Assembly (NCBI GenBank): GCA_017861495.1
Contig: JAGFXW010000014.1
Location: 1 to 21,117, forward strand
Direction: 5' to 3'
Source: Bacillota bacterium
GTDB lineage: Bacteria; Bacillota_C; Negativicutes; CTSoil-072
DNA length: 21,117 nt
Position 1 is the first letter of the stretch, and every line of letters starts with the position of its first letter. Under the pieces are notes generated by a model. That model ran no database searches and was not told the origin of the DNA. It saw only the letters and a program-made list of their open reading frames with translations. The translations under genes were made by a program, and so were the position numbers. Shown one piece after another: positions 9,207-17,525 of the stretch.

Positions 9207-9233
9207 GTTAACTTACACCTCACTTCGACCTTA

Positions 9234-9262
9234 ATTATATAAACTGCTATTAGTTGTGTCAA
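9234..9262 (-). promoter_or_regulatory. Consensus sigma-A promoter of the minus-strand gene
   Basis: On the minus strand TTGACA (9262-9257) and TATAAT (9239-9234) are separated by exactly 17 bp, a perfect consensus match, 28 bases before the GTG start at 9206. Confidence 0.85.
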
Positions 9263-9323
9263 TAATGAAGTTGAAACGGTTGTGTTTGGTTCTGGAGTTG
9301 GTTCTGTTTTTTCAACTTGATCA

Positions 9324-9353
9324 TTGACAAGCAATTGGAACATATGATAAAAT
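9324..9353 (+). promoter_or_regulatory. Upstream promoter of cdnL (P1)
   Basis: TTGACA at 9324-9329 and TAAAAT at 9348-9353 with an 18-bp spacer. It lies 38 bp upstream of a second promoter of the same form, giving a tandem arrangement. Confidence 0.6.
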
Positions 9354-9361
9354 ACAATATT

Positions 9362-9390
9362 TTGACAAAATGTAATATGTGTGTTAAAAT
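9362..9390 (+). promoter_or_regulatory. Downstream promoter of cdnL (P2)
   Basis: TTGACA at 9362-9367 and TAAAAT at 9385-9390 with a 17-bp spacer, about 60 bases before the cdnL start. It is the stronger of the two tandem candidates by spacing. Confidence 0.75.
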
Positions 9391-9452
9391 CAAATAATGT
9401 AGTGTAAAACAAAAAGTGATAGATTTCGTTGCTTTTAAAGGGGGTCTTGTGA

Positions 9453-9947
9453 TTGTTGGCAGTCGGTGATAAAGTGGTTTATCCCATGTATGGAGCTGGC
9501 GTGATCGAGGCAATAGAAGAACATGAAATATTAGGTTCGCGGCAAAATTATTATGTACTGACAATGCCTTATGGCGCCATGCGGGTAATGATTCCTATGG
9601 AAAAGGTGAAAAATATAGGGCTGCGCGAAGTAATTGATCAAGTGGAACTTTCTAAAGTATGGGATGTTTTACAGTCGGCTCCCGAACCTATTCATGTAAA
9701 TTGGAACCGCAGGTTTAATAGTAATTTGGCCAAAATTAAAACGGGTGATATTTTTGAAGTGGCCGAAGTGGTAAGAAATTTGATATTGCAAGATCAAGAA
9801 AAAAAATTATCGACCGGCGAAAGACGTCTTTTGGACATTGCCCGACAGATATTAATCAGTGAATTGGTGCTGGCTTGCGGCAAAGATGCAAACAGCATGG
9901 AGGAGCAAGTAATTGGACTTATCGTTAAAAACGCGTCGGTTTCCTAA
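9453..9947 (+). CDS. cdnL: CarD/CdnL-family RNA polymerase-binding regulator
   Basis: The 164-residue protein starts with the CarD/TRCF RNA polymerase-interacting Tudor-like domain: VGDKVVYPMYGAGVIEAIEEHEI, then YYVLTMPYGAMRVMIPM, residues about 4-55. An all-helical C-terminal DNA-interacting domain (about 65-155, with RRFNSNLAKIKTGD and STGERRLLDIARQILISEL) follows. Such proteins bind the RNA polymerase beta subunit and stabilise open complexes at rRNA and housekeeping promoters. TTG at 9453 is chosen because AAGGGGG at 9438-9444 lies 8 bases upstream; a second TTG at 9456 is possible. The gene has its own tandem promoters, and its stop codon lies in the loop of a large hairpin. Confidence 0.9.
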   Translation: MLAVGDKVVYPMYGAGVIEAIEEHEILGSRQNYYVLTMPYGAMRVMIPMEKVKNIGLREVIDQVELSKVWDVLQSAPEPIHVNWNRRFNSNLAKIKTGDIFEVAEVVRNLILQDQEKKLSTGERRLLDIARQILISELVLACGKDANSMEEQVIGLIVKNASVS

Positions 9948-9972
9948 CGTGTTTTTGACGATAGGTCCAATT
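9911..9972 (+). terminator. Large hairpin overlapping the end of cdnL
   Basis: Positions 9911-9935 and 9948-9972 form a 25-bp stem with a 12-base loop that contains the cdnL stop codon. Three positions deviate from perfect complementarity, and all three are G-U pairs in the plus-strand RNA (in the minus-strand RNA they would be A-C mismatches). The structure is therefore favoured in the cdnL transcript. No strong T-run follows (GATTTTAT), so it may be a processing or mRNA-stabilising hairpin, not an efficient terminator. Confidence 0.6.
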
Positions 9973-10422
9973 GATTTTATATGCCTCACAATACAATAAA
10001 ACTTCAAGCTATACAGCTTCAAACCCGTAAAAGAGATCAATGTGCAGTGCATCATAAGTTCGCGGTAAACCGGATTTTCCAAGTCCATCAGAAAGTATAA
10101 AGTGTATCCGCGCGCAGACTGTAAAATTCTTAAAAAAGATCAGCAGCCTGTGGCTCGGAATAAACGCGATCAACCTGTCAACAGATAATTTCCATCGGCA
10201 AAAAGTTGTGTACATAAGTGCACCGCCGACGTGCGCTGTCGCCAATAAGTGAGGCTTGGTTTCAAAAGGCGTTGTACCCCTTTTGAAACCTTAGCGCCAA
10301 CTTAGTTTGAGTTTTACAGCCTGTTAACTCCAACACGACAGCGTAGGGTTTATAGGTTTTGTAAACGAGATAAAGCCCGACAAAAGCCGGGTTTTTAATT
10401 TTTGCAAAAAACAATCTCAATA
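9973..10422. other. Gene-free stretch with paired elements, possible non-coding RNA or decayed gene
   Basis: No convincing coding region is seen on either strand between cdnL and the PIN/TRAM gene. Two nested pairings are visible: 10232-10241 with 10336-10345 (10 bp, one G-U), enclosing a 12-bp perfect hairpin 10258-10269/10279-10290 (GGTTTCAAAAGG / CCTTTTGAAACC). A terminator-like hairpin with T-runs follows at 10372-10403. A weak promoter-like pair, TTGACG 9955-9960 and TATATG 9978-9983 (17 bp), could start a plus-strand RNA of roughly 400 nt. The plus strand is by eye richer in C than in G, opposite to the flanking genes, which would also fit an old minus-strand gene. I match it to no known RNA family. 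Confidence 0.45.
10372..10403 (+). terminator. Terminator-like hairpin upstream of the PIN/TRAM gene
   Basis: AAA-G-CCCG (10372-10379) pairs with CGGG-TTT (10388-10394) with one bulged G. A run TTTTTAATTTTT follows. It would end a plus-strand transcript coming through the gene-free stretch, before the next promoter at 10423. Confidence 0.6.
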
Positions 10423-10451
10423 TTGCCGATGTGCACAAAGTTTTATATAAT
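10423..10451 (+). promoter_or_regulatory. Promoter of the PIN/TRAM-ispDF unit
   Basis: TTGCCG at 10423-10428 and TATAAT at 10446-10451 are 17 bp apart, 30 bases before the TTG start at 10481. Confidence 0.75.
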
Positions 10452-10480
10452 TAGCTTTAAAGGAGAAAGGGGGTGAAGTT

Positions 10481-11587
10481 TTGTTAAATAAAGCATTATT
10501 GTTTGTGATTACGGTTTTATCGGCAATTGGTGGATTAATGATGACGGAACGGCTTTTTCCGTTGCTGGCATCTGTCATTAATGTTGATTTTTTACGAATT
10601 GGTTTTTTTGGAATTACCATGACAACTGTAATTTCTTTCATTATTGGCGGAACCGTGGGTGGAGCAGTTGGCTATTTGATGGCTCCTTTTTTAATCCGGT
10701 ACATTTGCCGTATCACGAATTGGATGGAAATGAGATTAAGCAAGATGCCGGTTGATGATATATTGGCCGGAGCTGTTGGTTTGGCCATTGGACTTATAAT
10801 ATCTAATTTATTGGGATCAGCTTTTTTATCTATTCCGATTATCGGCAGTTATATTCCTGGAATATTAAGCATTGTTTTAGGCTATTTAGGTATTAGCGTA
10901 GCGATTAAGAAACACGGAGAACTGTTGCCGGCGATTTCGCGCCTTCCTTGGATTGGTAAAGAGCGGCTTAAAGAAAGAGTGCCGACATCCCAGTATCATA
11001 AAATATTGGATACGAGTGTCATTATTGATGGCCGTATTGCAGATATATGTAAAAGTGGCTTTATAGAAGGAACCTTGATTATTCCGGGGTTTGTTTTAGA
11101 AGAGTTGCAGCATATAGCGGATTCTTCCGACCTATTGAAGCGTAATCGCGGTCGAAGAGGGCTGGACATTTTGCAGAGAATCCAAAAAGAGCTGGATGTA
11201 AAAGTAGAGATTAACAACAAGGATTTTGACGATATTGCCGAGGTGGATTCGAAGCTCGTTAAACTGGGGCAGGTCTTAAAAGCAAAGATCATCACCAATG
11301 ATTATAATTTGAATAAGGTTGCTGAACTACAGGGTGTGTCCGTCCTCAATATCAATGAATTATCGAACGCGGTTAAACCGGTTGTACTGCCAGGGGAAGA
11401 AATGGTTGTCCATATTGTAAAAGATGGTAAAGAATTCGGGCAAGGTGTTGCCTATCTTGATGACGGAACCATGATTGTGGTTGATGGAGGCAAAAAGTTT
11501 GTCGGCGAAACGATAGAAGTACTGGTAACTTCTGTTCTGCAAACAGCTGCCGGGCGCATGATTTTTGCTAAACTCAAAACGATGTGA
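10481..11587 (+). CDS. PIN/TRAM-domain membrane protein (YacL family)
   Basis: The 368-residue protein has four hydrophobic segments in the first 145 residues, roughly 4-24, 38-70, 95-113 and 117-140. A PIN nuclease-like domain follows from about residue 174 ([15 protein letters not shown], with D177), continuing through EELQ and [11 protein letters not shown]-terminal TRAM domain ([30 protein letters not shown]) completes the YacL architecture. PIN domains are metal-dependent ribonucleases and TRAM domains bind RNA; the substrate of this family is not established. TTG at 10481 is used because GGGGG at 10469-10473 gives 7-base spacing and no in-frame ATG precedes the first membrane segment. 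Conserved location between cdnL/disA and ispD supports the assignment. Confidence 0.9.
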   Translation: MLNKALLFVITVLSAIGGLMMTERLFPLLASVINVDFLRIGFFGITMTTVISFIIGGTVGGAVGYLMAPFLIRYICRITNWMEMRLSKMPVDDILAGAVGLAIGLIISNLLGSAFLSIPIIGSYIPGILSIVLGYLGISVAIKKHGELLPAISRLPWIGKERLKERVPTSQYHKILDTSVIIDGRIADICKSGFIEGTLIIPGFVLEELQHIADSSDLLKRNRGRRGLDILQRIQKELDVKVEINNKDFDDIAEVDSKLVKLGQVLKAKIITNDYNLNKVAELQGVSVLNINELSNAVKPVVLPGEEMVVHIVKDGKEFGQGVAYLDDGTMIVVDGGKKFVGETIEVLVTSVLQTAAGRMIFAKLKTM

Positions 11588-11676
11588 TTACGGTGTTGCA
11601 AGGTAAGAAAACATACGGGCGGACAGAGTTGTCCAGAGGGATGATCAGCTATCGGATAGAAGAGGTGCAGGGTGTT

Positions 11677-12891
11677 ATGGTATCAGTAATTATTGCCGCA
11701 GCCGGACAAGGAAAACGGATGGGGCGCGGGATTAACAAAGCATTTATTTCCTTGCTGAAAAAACCGGTATTTAGTTACAGTGTTCAAACCTTTGCGGACT
11801 GTCCGCTGGTTGATCGTCTGGTCGTTGTTGCCGCGCCGGCAGAAGTTTCCCAAATGGAAGCATGGCTAAATGCTATGAAGCTATCCAAACCATGGCACGT
11901 AGTGGCGGGCGGGTCTGAACGGCAGCACTCCATAGCCAATGCGTTGGCAGCTCTGGATCAGCAAGACGGCATTATTGTGGTTCATGATGGGGCCAGGCCG
12001 TTGACGGAACCTGATTTAGTTGAAGAAGTGATTAAAGCGGCCCGGTTATTTCGGGCTGCTATTGCAGCAGTTCCCGTTAAAGACACTGTTAAGCGGGCCG
12101 CTGAAAACGGATATGTTTGTGAGACGCTGGATCGCAGCTGCTTATGGGCGGTTCAGACTCCCCAAGCATTTGAAGCAGCAATTTTGTATCAGGCGTACCG
12201 ACAGGCAAAAAATGATAGTTTTCTTGGAACGGATGATTCTTCGCTGGTGGAACGATTAGGGATTCCGGTGAAAATAGTAACAGGAAATTATTCTAATATT
12301 AAAGTTACAACTCCGGAAGATTTATGCATAGGGGAAACGTTGCTGCAAACATCGTCGCCGGAGAGGGGTGTACCCTTTGATAATGATGATAATGCGGAAG
12401 ATTACGATATGATACATCGAATTGGAATAGGGTATGATGTTCATCGCTTGGTTGACGGAAGAAAATTAATTCTGGGCGGCGTGGATGTGCCATACGAGCA
12501 GGGCTTGGATGGCCATTCGGATGCTGATGTTTTGTTGCATGCCATACAGGATGCAATGCTTGGAGCGGCCGGACTTGGCGATATTGGCAGGCATTTTCCC
12601 GATACGGATATGCAGTATAAGGGAATTTCCAGTTTGCTATTGTTGGCGCATGTTCGCGATTTATTGATTGCCGAGGGTTGGAAAGTCAATAATATTGATG
12701 CCGTGGTTATTGCGGAAAAACCAAAGTTGGCCCCATATATCACAATGATGAACGAGACGATTGCAAAAACTTTGCAGGTCACGGTAAAACGGGTTAATAT
12801 TAAGGCGACAACGACGGAACGGCTTGGGTTTACGGGCCGACGGGAAGGGATCGCTGCGCAGGCGGTTGTTTCCCTGTTGAAGCGTTCTTGA
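11677..12891 (+). CDS. ispDF: Bifunctional IspD-IspF enzyme of the MEP isoprenoid pathway
   Basis: The 404-residue product fuses two MEP-pathway enzymes. Residues 1 to about 232 are IspD (2-C-methyl-D-erythritol 4-phosphate cytidylyltransferase) with the CTP-binding [17 protein letters not shown] and [11 protein letters not shown]. From residue 245 ([14 protein letters not shown]) the IspF cyclodiphosphate synthase follows, with the metal ligands of [24 protein letters not shown] and the C-terminal [14 protein letters not shown] motif. The linker is about 12 residues and acidic. ATG at 11677 is chosen: GAGGTG lies 9 bases upstream and IspD homologs begin here. The frame extends back to a GTG at 11584 that overlaps the PIN/TRAM stop and would add 31 atypical residues. 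IspE, which acts between the two steps, is not in view. Confidence 0.94.
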   Translation: MVSVIIAAAGQGKRMGRGINKAFISLLKKPVFSYSVQTFADCPLVDRLVVVAAPAEVSQMEAWLNAMKLSKPWHVVAGGSERQHSIANALAALDQQDGIIVVHDGARPLTEPDLVEEVIKAARLFRAAIAAVPVKDTVKRAAENGYVCETLDRSCLWAVQTPQAFEAAILYQAYRQAKNDSFLGTDDSSLVERLGIPVKIVTGNYSNIKVTTPEDLCIGETLLQTSSPERGVPFDNDDNAEDYDMIHRIGIGYDVHRLVDGRKLILGGVDVPYEQGLDGHSDADVLLHAIQDAMLGAAGLGDIGRHFPDTDMQYKGISSLLLLAHVRDLLIAEGWKVNNIDAVVIAEKPKLAPYITMMNETIAKTLQVTVKRVNIKATTTERLGFTGRREGIAAQAVVSLLKRS

Positions 12892-12999
12892 CAGCTTGGA
12901 TAGGCAGCAATGAGTATTTTCTGCCAAGGAATAGATAGTATAGGACTATATATAATGAGTGATTAAGAAAAGCAGTGTAATAGGGAGGAATACCTGGTT

Positions 13000-14463
13000 A
13001 TGTCAATGCAGGAGGTTAGGGTGCGCTTTGCACCGAGTCCAACGGGGCCATTTCATATTGGCGGGGCTCGGTCAGCGCTGTTTAATTGGTTATTGGCTCG
13101 TAAAGCGGGTGGAAAGTTAATTCTGCGGGTTGAGGACACGGACTTGGAGCGGTCCACCAAGGAATCGGAAGAAAATATTAAGGACGCGTTACGTTGGCTG
13201 GGCATTACCTGGGACGAAGGTGTGGATGTTGGCGGTCCTTACGGTCCTTACCGCCAGACGGAAAGATTGGCGATCTATCGGCAGTATACTGAACAATTGC
13301 TGGCCAACGGTCAAGCCTATCATTGTTATTGTACAGACGAAGAACTGGAAGCGGAAAGACAGGCGTTGATGGCTAAAAACGAAATGCCGTGTTATTCAGG
13401 TCGTTGTCGGAATTTGAGTCCGGAAGAAGAAGCGAATTTTATTGCTGAAGGCCGGAAGCCGACTGTTCGTTTCCGGGTGCCGGCAAATGTCGAAATTGCC
13501 TTTAAAGATTTGGTTCGTGGTTCTGTAGTGTTTGATTCCAATGGCGTCGGTGATTTTGTCATTGTGAAATCAGATGGTATCCCGGTTTACAATTACGCCG
13601 TCGTGATTGATGACGCATTAATGAAAATTACCCATGTCATCCGGGCGGAGGAGCATCTTTCGAATACGCCCCGGCAGATATTGCTTTATCAGGCCCTGGG
13701 GTTTGAAGTGCCGCAATTTGGCCATATATCGTTAATCTTGGGTAAAGACCGCAGCAAAATGAGTAAACGACATGGCGCTACGTCGGTGGAACAGTATCGA
13801 GCGCTCGGTTATTTGCCGGAAGCGATTGTGAATTTTCTTGCCCTGTTAGGCTGGTCGCCGGTGGGCGAAGAAGAAATTTTTTCGCAGCAAGAATTAATTG
13901 AACAGTTTTCGATGGACAGGGTTGCGAAGAATCCAGCCGTTTTTGATGTCGATAAGCTAAACTGGATCAATGCGAACTATATGAAGAAGTTGAGTCCGGA
14001 AGAATTAACCGATATGGTTATCCCTCATTTAGAAGCAGCCGGATACATTTCCGGAGCGGTGTCAGTGGAACAACGGGCCTGGCTTACTGAAGTAACGATT
14101 GCTTTGCGCGACCACATTAGTTATGCAGCGCAAATTGTTGATCATGTCGACCTCTTTTTTAATGATCAAGTTGAGCTGGAAAATGATGAGGCCCGGATGG
14201 TTCTTGACGATGCCGATCTTCAGTCGGTTGCAGCATCCTTCCGTGAGAAACTGCAAGCTCTGGAGAGTGTCGATGTTCCAGGCGTAAAAGCGCTTTTGAA
14301 GGCAATCACGAAAGAATTAAAGCTCGGCGGTAAAAAAGTATATATGCCGATCAGGATCTTATTAACCGGCAAAAATCATGGTCCGGAACTCTTTCATATC
14401 ATTCCGATCCTTGGCAAAGAAAGGACTTTGAAAAGAATTGAAGCTACTTTGGCGAAAATCTGA
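13000..14463 (+). CDS. gltX: Glutamyl-tRNA synthetase
   Basis: The 487-residue class I synthetase has the HIGH-type motif at 19-22 (FHIGG context) and KMSKR at 253-257. Cysteines in HCYCTDEEL and MPCYSGRC match the zinc-binding insert of many bacterial GluRS. The C-terminal anticodon-binding helical domain is complete. In Firmicutes lacking GlnRS this enzyme is usually non-discriminating, also charging tRNA-Gln for GatCAB; that is inference here. AGGGAGG at 12982-12988 precedes ATG at 13000; ATG at 13006 is an alternative. A TATAAT at 12951-12956 could be a -10 box, but I see no matching -35 box. The next promoter starts directly after the stop codon. Confidence 0.96.
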   Translation: MSMQEVRVRFAPSPTGPFHIGGARSALFNWLLARKAGGKLILRVEDTDLERSTKESEENIKDALRWLGITWDEGVDVGGPYGPYRQTERLAIYRQYTEQLLANGQAYHCYCTDEELEAERQALMAKNEMPCYSGRCRNLSPEEEANFIAEGRKPTVRFRVPANVEIAFKDLVRGSVVFDSNGVGDFVIVKSDGIPVYNYAVVIDDALMKITHVIRAEEHLSNTPRQILLYQALGFEVPQFGHISLILGKDRSKMSKRHGATSVEQYRALGYLPEAIVNFLALLGWSPVGEEEIFSQQELIEQFSMDRVAKNPAVFDVDKLNWINANYMKKLSPEELTDMVIPHLEAAGYISGAVSVEQRAWLTEVTIALRDHISYAAQIVDHVDLFFNDQVELENDEARMVLDDADLQSVAASFREKLQALESVDVPGVKALLKAITKELKLGGKKVYMPIRILLTGKNHGPELFHIIPILGKERTLKRIEATLAKI

Positions 14464-14492
14464 TTGACACTCTATTTTTCCCTTAGTATAAT
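14464..14492 (+). promoter_or_regulatory. Consensus promoter of the T-box/cysE operon
   Basis: TTGACA (14464-14469) and TATAAT (14487-14492) with a 17-bp spacer, a perfect sigma-A consensus. The -35 box begins on the base after the gltX stop codon. Confidence 0.92.
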
Positions 14493-14511
14493 TCAATTAT
14501 AATTACATTAC

Positions 14512-14749
14512 TCGGAAATGCGATGAACAGGAAGAGTAAGTGGAATTGGCTGTCCAGAGAGACAACGCTTTAGCTGGAAACGTTGTTGCAGTTGGTTCCC
14601 CTGAAGTGCGCCTGTGAGCAGGATGGCTGAACAAAGCAGTAGGCCGTCCCGGATACAGCCGTTATTGTGTTGAAGTGAGGCTGATTTGTATTTTGGCCTA
14701 AACAGAGTGGGACCGCGGACCACCGTCTCTGTCGAGATGGTGGTTTTTT
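14512..14749 (+). promoter_or_regulatory. T-box riboswitch, cysteine type (TGC specifier)
   Basis: A Stem I is closed by ACAGG (14527-14531) and CCTGT (14611-14615). The AGTA S-turn motif of the specifier loop is at 14535-14538. On the opposite side GAAG is followed by TGC at 14607-14609, the expected Cys codon position. The T-box AGAGTGGGACCGCGG is at 14704-14718. The terminator is ACCACCGTCTC (14719-14729) paired with GAGATGGTGGT (14734-14744), then six Ts. The competing antiterminator can pair ACAGAG (14702-14707) with CTCTGT (14727-14732). Uncharged tRNA-Cys would stabilise the antiterminator and switch on cysE, cysS and probably the genes behind them. A further 180 bases of leader without a recognised element separate it from cysE. 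Confidence 0.94.
14719..14749 (+). terminator. Conditional terminator of the T-box
   Basis: 11-bp stem 14719-14729/14734-14744 with one G-U pair, a TGTC loop and a six-T run. It is the off state of the T-box and shares bases with the antiterminator. Confidence 0.92.
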
Positions 14750-14933
14750 GTTTTGCCGAAAACGTGACTGCTTTCCGTTGCGGTGCTATGGTCATTCAGA
14801 TCCAGTACAAGCAGGTTTTTCGGTCTCAAAGAAAGTATAAATATTTTCCTTGGCATAAGCGCAACCAGCGGCTTCCGCCGTCGATCAACAGCTCGGAGCA
14901 AGCCGGGTTTTCTAAAATTAGGAGGAGAGATTG

Positions 14934-15623
14934 GTGTTTAAACGGATAAAAAAGGATATTAGAGTCATTTTTGAACGCGATCCGGCAGCCCGCAGCGTGT
15001 TTGAGGTATTATTATGTTACTCCGGTCTCCATGCTATCTGGATGTATCGCATTGCCCATTATTTTTATTTGCGTGGTTGGATTTTACTGCCCAGAATGAT
15101 CTCGAATTTCGCCCGCTTTTTGACTGGGATTGAGATCCATCCGGGAGCAACAATTGGCGAGGGGTTGTTTATCGATCATGGGTCTGGTGTGGTGATCGGC
15201 GAAACTACGGAAATCGGTGATAATGTTACCTTGTACCAAGGTGTTACATTGGGCGGTACGGGAAAAGAGAAAGGGAAACGGCACCCTACGATCGGCAATA
15301 ATGTGGTAGTGGCTACCGGAGCCAAGGTATTGGGCTCTTTTAAAGTAGGGGATAATTCTAAAATTGGCGCCGGTTCTGTGGTGTTGAAAGAAGTCCCGCC
15401 CAATTCTACTGTAGTTGGTATTCCGGGAAAAGTGGTAATTCATGAGGGGGAAAAAATTATTTCGCGCTTATCCGGCGACGTCGATATCGATTTGCAGCAT
15501 GATGCCTTGCCGGATCCGGAAGCAGAGATGCTGATCTGTATGCAAAGGAATTTATCAAGGTTGGAACAACGAATTTCTCAGCTTGAAAGGGAGTTGAAAA
15601 AAAATGACACTGCGAGTTTATAA
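14934..15623 (+). CDS. cysE: Serine O-acetyltransferase
   Basis: The 229-residue protein makes O-acetylserine from serine and acetyl-CoA, the first committed step of cysteine synthesis. A helical N-terminal part is followed by a left-handed beta-helix of hexapeptide repeats ([15 protein letters not shown] through VVGIPGKVV). The active-site pair D81-H82 lies in [11 protein letters not shown], and the [15 protein letters not shown] segment is typical. The C-terminus is a short coiled coil ([19 protein letters not shown]). GTG at 14934 is preferred, with GGAGG at 14921-14925 eight bases upstream; TTG at 14931 would add one residue. It lies directly behind the Cys T-box and overlaps cysS by 20 bases, matching regulation by cysteine supply. 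Confidence 0.95.
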   Translation: MFKRIKKDIRVIFERDPAARSVFEVLLCYSGLHAIWMYRIAHYFYLRGWILLPRMISNFARFLTGIEIHPGATIGEGLFIDHGSGVVIGETTEIGDNVTLYQGVTLGGTGKEKGKRHPTIGNNVVVATGAKVLGSFKVGDNSKIGAGSVVLKEVPPNSTVVGIPGKVVIHEGEKIISRLSGDVDIDLQHDALPDPEAEMLICMQRNLSRLEQRISQLERELKKNDTASL

Positions 15624-17046
15624 TACGTTAACCCGAAAAAAAGAAGAATTTATCCCGCTTGAAGAAGGAAAGGTCAAAATTTATGTTTGTGGAGTCACCC
15701 CGTATAATCAGCCGCATATTGGCAATGCCCGTCCTTTTATTACATGGGATGTCATCCATCGATACTTTGAAAAATTGGGTTATAAAGTCACCCACATTCA
15801 AAATTTTACCGATGTAGACGATAAGATTATTAACGCCGCTAATCGGGAAAGTGTTTCTTGGGACGCGATTGCCGGACGATATATTCAGGCCTATTTTGAA
15901 GTGATGGATCAATTGAATATCCGCAGGGTGGATGTATATCCGCGAGTATCGGATCATATGAAAGAGATTATCGACATGGTTTCCGGGTTGGTCGACAAAG
16001 GGTTTGCGTATGAAATCGATGGCGATGTTTATTATAGTGTGCAAAATTTCCCTGCCTATGGCCAGCTTAGCGGACGCGATCTGGAAGATATGCAGGCCGG
16101 TGCCCGTGTTGATGTGGATGACCGCAAACGCCACCCGATGGATTTTGCCTTGTGGAAAAGCGCCAAACCCGGAGAACCTGCCTGGGATAGCCCTTGGGGT
16201 CCGGGAAGACCAGGGTGGCATATTGAATGTTCCGCCATGTCCCTGAAATATCTCGGAAGCAGCTTTGATTTCCATGGCGGCGGCAGTGATTTGATCTTTC
16301 CGCATCATGAAAATGAGATTGCCCAGTCGGTAGCCTACACGGGCCAGGAAGGGTTTGTACACTATTGGCTGCATAATGGTTTTATCACAGTGAATGAAGA
16401 AAAGATGAGTAAATCTTTGGGTAACTTTTTTTTGGTTAACGACATATTGGCTCACTATCGGCCGGAAACATTGCGTTATTTCATTATTGCTACACATTAT
16501 CGCAGTCCGTTGGATTTCAGTGACGAACGTCTTACTGAGGCGGAAAGAAGCTTGGATCGGCTGCGGACTGCGAATGAGAATTTGACTTACCTGGCAAAAT
16601 TAACGGCCGGCATACAGGAAAGTGAGGAAGCGGATAAACTGTGCTTGGCAGGAAAACAGGCAAAGTCTGACTTTTATGATGCCATGGACGATGATTTTAA
16701 TACAGCTTTGGCAGTAAGCGTGTTGTTTGGTCTGGCAAAAGAAATCAATACATACCATAGTGGAGTTGTATCGGGAAAATTTTCGCATAATTATGACGCG
16801 GTACAACTGGTGCTGGGTATCTTCGCAGAATTGCTGGATATCTTAGGTTTACAGTTGGCGCAACCGGAAGCCGCTGCTGAAGATCCGGCGATTGTTGACC
16901 AGTTGATGGATATCATCATTGGAATCCGGCAAGATGCCCGCCAAACAAAAAATTGGGCGGTGGCGGACCGGATCAGGGACAGTTTGACGGAAATTGGGAT
17001 TCAATTGGAGGATACTCCACTTGGAGTAAGATGGAAACGCAAATGA
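15604..17046 (+). CDS. cysS: Cysteinyl-tRNA synthetase
   Basis: The 480-residue class I synthetase has the HIGH-type motif PHIGN at 37-41 and KMSKS at 267-271. The four zinc ligands that read the cysteine thiol are all present: C29, C209, H234 and E238, matching the E. coli numbering closely. The C-terminal DALR helical domain and anticodon-binding tail are complete. ATG at 15604 lies inside the end of cysE, with AGGGAG upstream, suggesting translational coupling. Both genes answer to the upstream Cys T-box. Confidence 0.97.
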   Translation: MTLRVYNTLTRKKEEFIPLEEGKVKIYVCGVTPYNQPHIGNARPFITWDVIHRYFEKLGYKVTHIQNFTDVDDKIINAANRESVSWDAIAGRYIQAYFEVMDQLNIRRVDVYPRVSDHMKEIIDMVSGLVDKGFAYEIDGDVYYSVQNFPAYGQLSGRDLEDMQAGARVDVDDRKRHPMDFALWKSAKPGEPAWDSPWGPGRPGWHIECSAMSLKYLGSSFDFHGGGSDLIFPHHENEIAQSVAYTGQEGFVHYWLHNGFITVNEEKMSKSLGNFFLVNDILAHYRPETLRYFIIATHYRSPLDFSDERLTEAERSLDRLRTANENLTYLAKLTAGIQESEEADKLCLAGKQAKSDFYDAMDDDFNTALAVSVLFGLAKEINTYHSGVVSGKFSHNYDAVQLVLGIFAELLDILGLQLAQPEAAAEDPAIVDQLMDIIIGIRQDARQTKNWAVADRIRDSLTEIGIQLEDTPLGVRWKRK

Positions 17047-17525
17047 AATTTAACCACTTTCAATTTTTGATGGAAAAGGCGTTGCCGTCCGGTCGGGATA
17101 CAGGCGAAGAATTGCCGGCGCCGGAGCAACTTCCTCCCTTGGTTTTGGCCTATATAGGCGACGCGTTTTTTAATTTGCATATTCGGACCATGTTGTTAAA
17201 ATACGAACAGAACAAGGTTCGGGTGTTGCATACCTATGGCGCGCAAATGGTTTCAGCTGCCATGCAAGCGCTTGCTGTGCGTGAATTGTCCGGCATCTTG
17301 ACGGAAAAAGAAGCAAGCATTGTCCGGCGGGGAAGAAATACGAAATCAAAGCCGGCCAAGAACGCTACCGTCGGCGATTATCGTTATAGTACAGGATTTG
17401 AGGCTCTGCTAGGCTATTTATATCTTGCTGCGGAGCAGGAGCGATTATTGGAGATTACGGAAAAGGCAGTTGAAATTATTTCCCGGGCAATTATTGATCA
17501 TTATGAAAAGTTTGGTGATAAGTGA
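17031..17525 (+). CDS. mrnC: Mini-ribonuclease III
   Basis: The 164-residue protein is a single RNase III catalytic domain without a double-stranded RNA-binding domain. [14 protein letters not shown] carries the catalytic D44, and [11 protein letters not shown] carries E124, the two acidic signatures. Mini-III matures 23S rRNA ends in Firmicutes. ATG at 17031, inside the end of cysS, is chosen because GGAG at 17023-17026 lies just upstream; ATG at 17043 lacks a spaced site. A proline-rich stretch of about 30 residues precedes the domain. Location next to cysS is the conserved Firmicute arrangement. Confidence 0.93.
   Translation: METQMKFNHFQFLMEKALPSGRDTGEELPAPEQLPPLVLAYIGDAFFNLHIRTMLLKYEQNKVRVLHTYGAQMVSAAMQALAVRELSGILTEKEASIVRRGRNTKSKPAKNATVGDYRYSTGFEALLGYLYLAAEQERLLEITEKAVEIISRAIIDHYEKFGDK

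Noticed and set aside
10009..10245. 78-residue minus-strand open frame in the gene-free region
   Set aside because: No ribosome site, no family resemblance, and it overlaps the paired elements; kept only as a possible decayed gene in the findings.
11584..11676. Longer ispDF start at GTG 11584
   Set aside because: The extra 31 residues do not resemble IspD; ATG 11677 has a well-spaced ribosome site and the expected N-terminus.
14686..14949. Open frame of 87 residues running through the T-box and into cysE
   Set aside because: It overlaps the T-box and its terminator, has no ribosome site and no recognisable protein pattern.
15628..16497. 289-residue open frame on the minus strand
   Set aside because: It lies entirely within cysS, which has all its catalytic and zinc residues; it is an antisense shadow.
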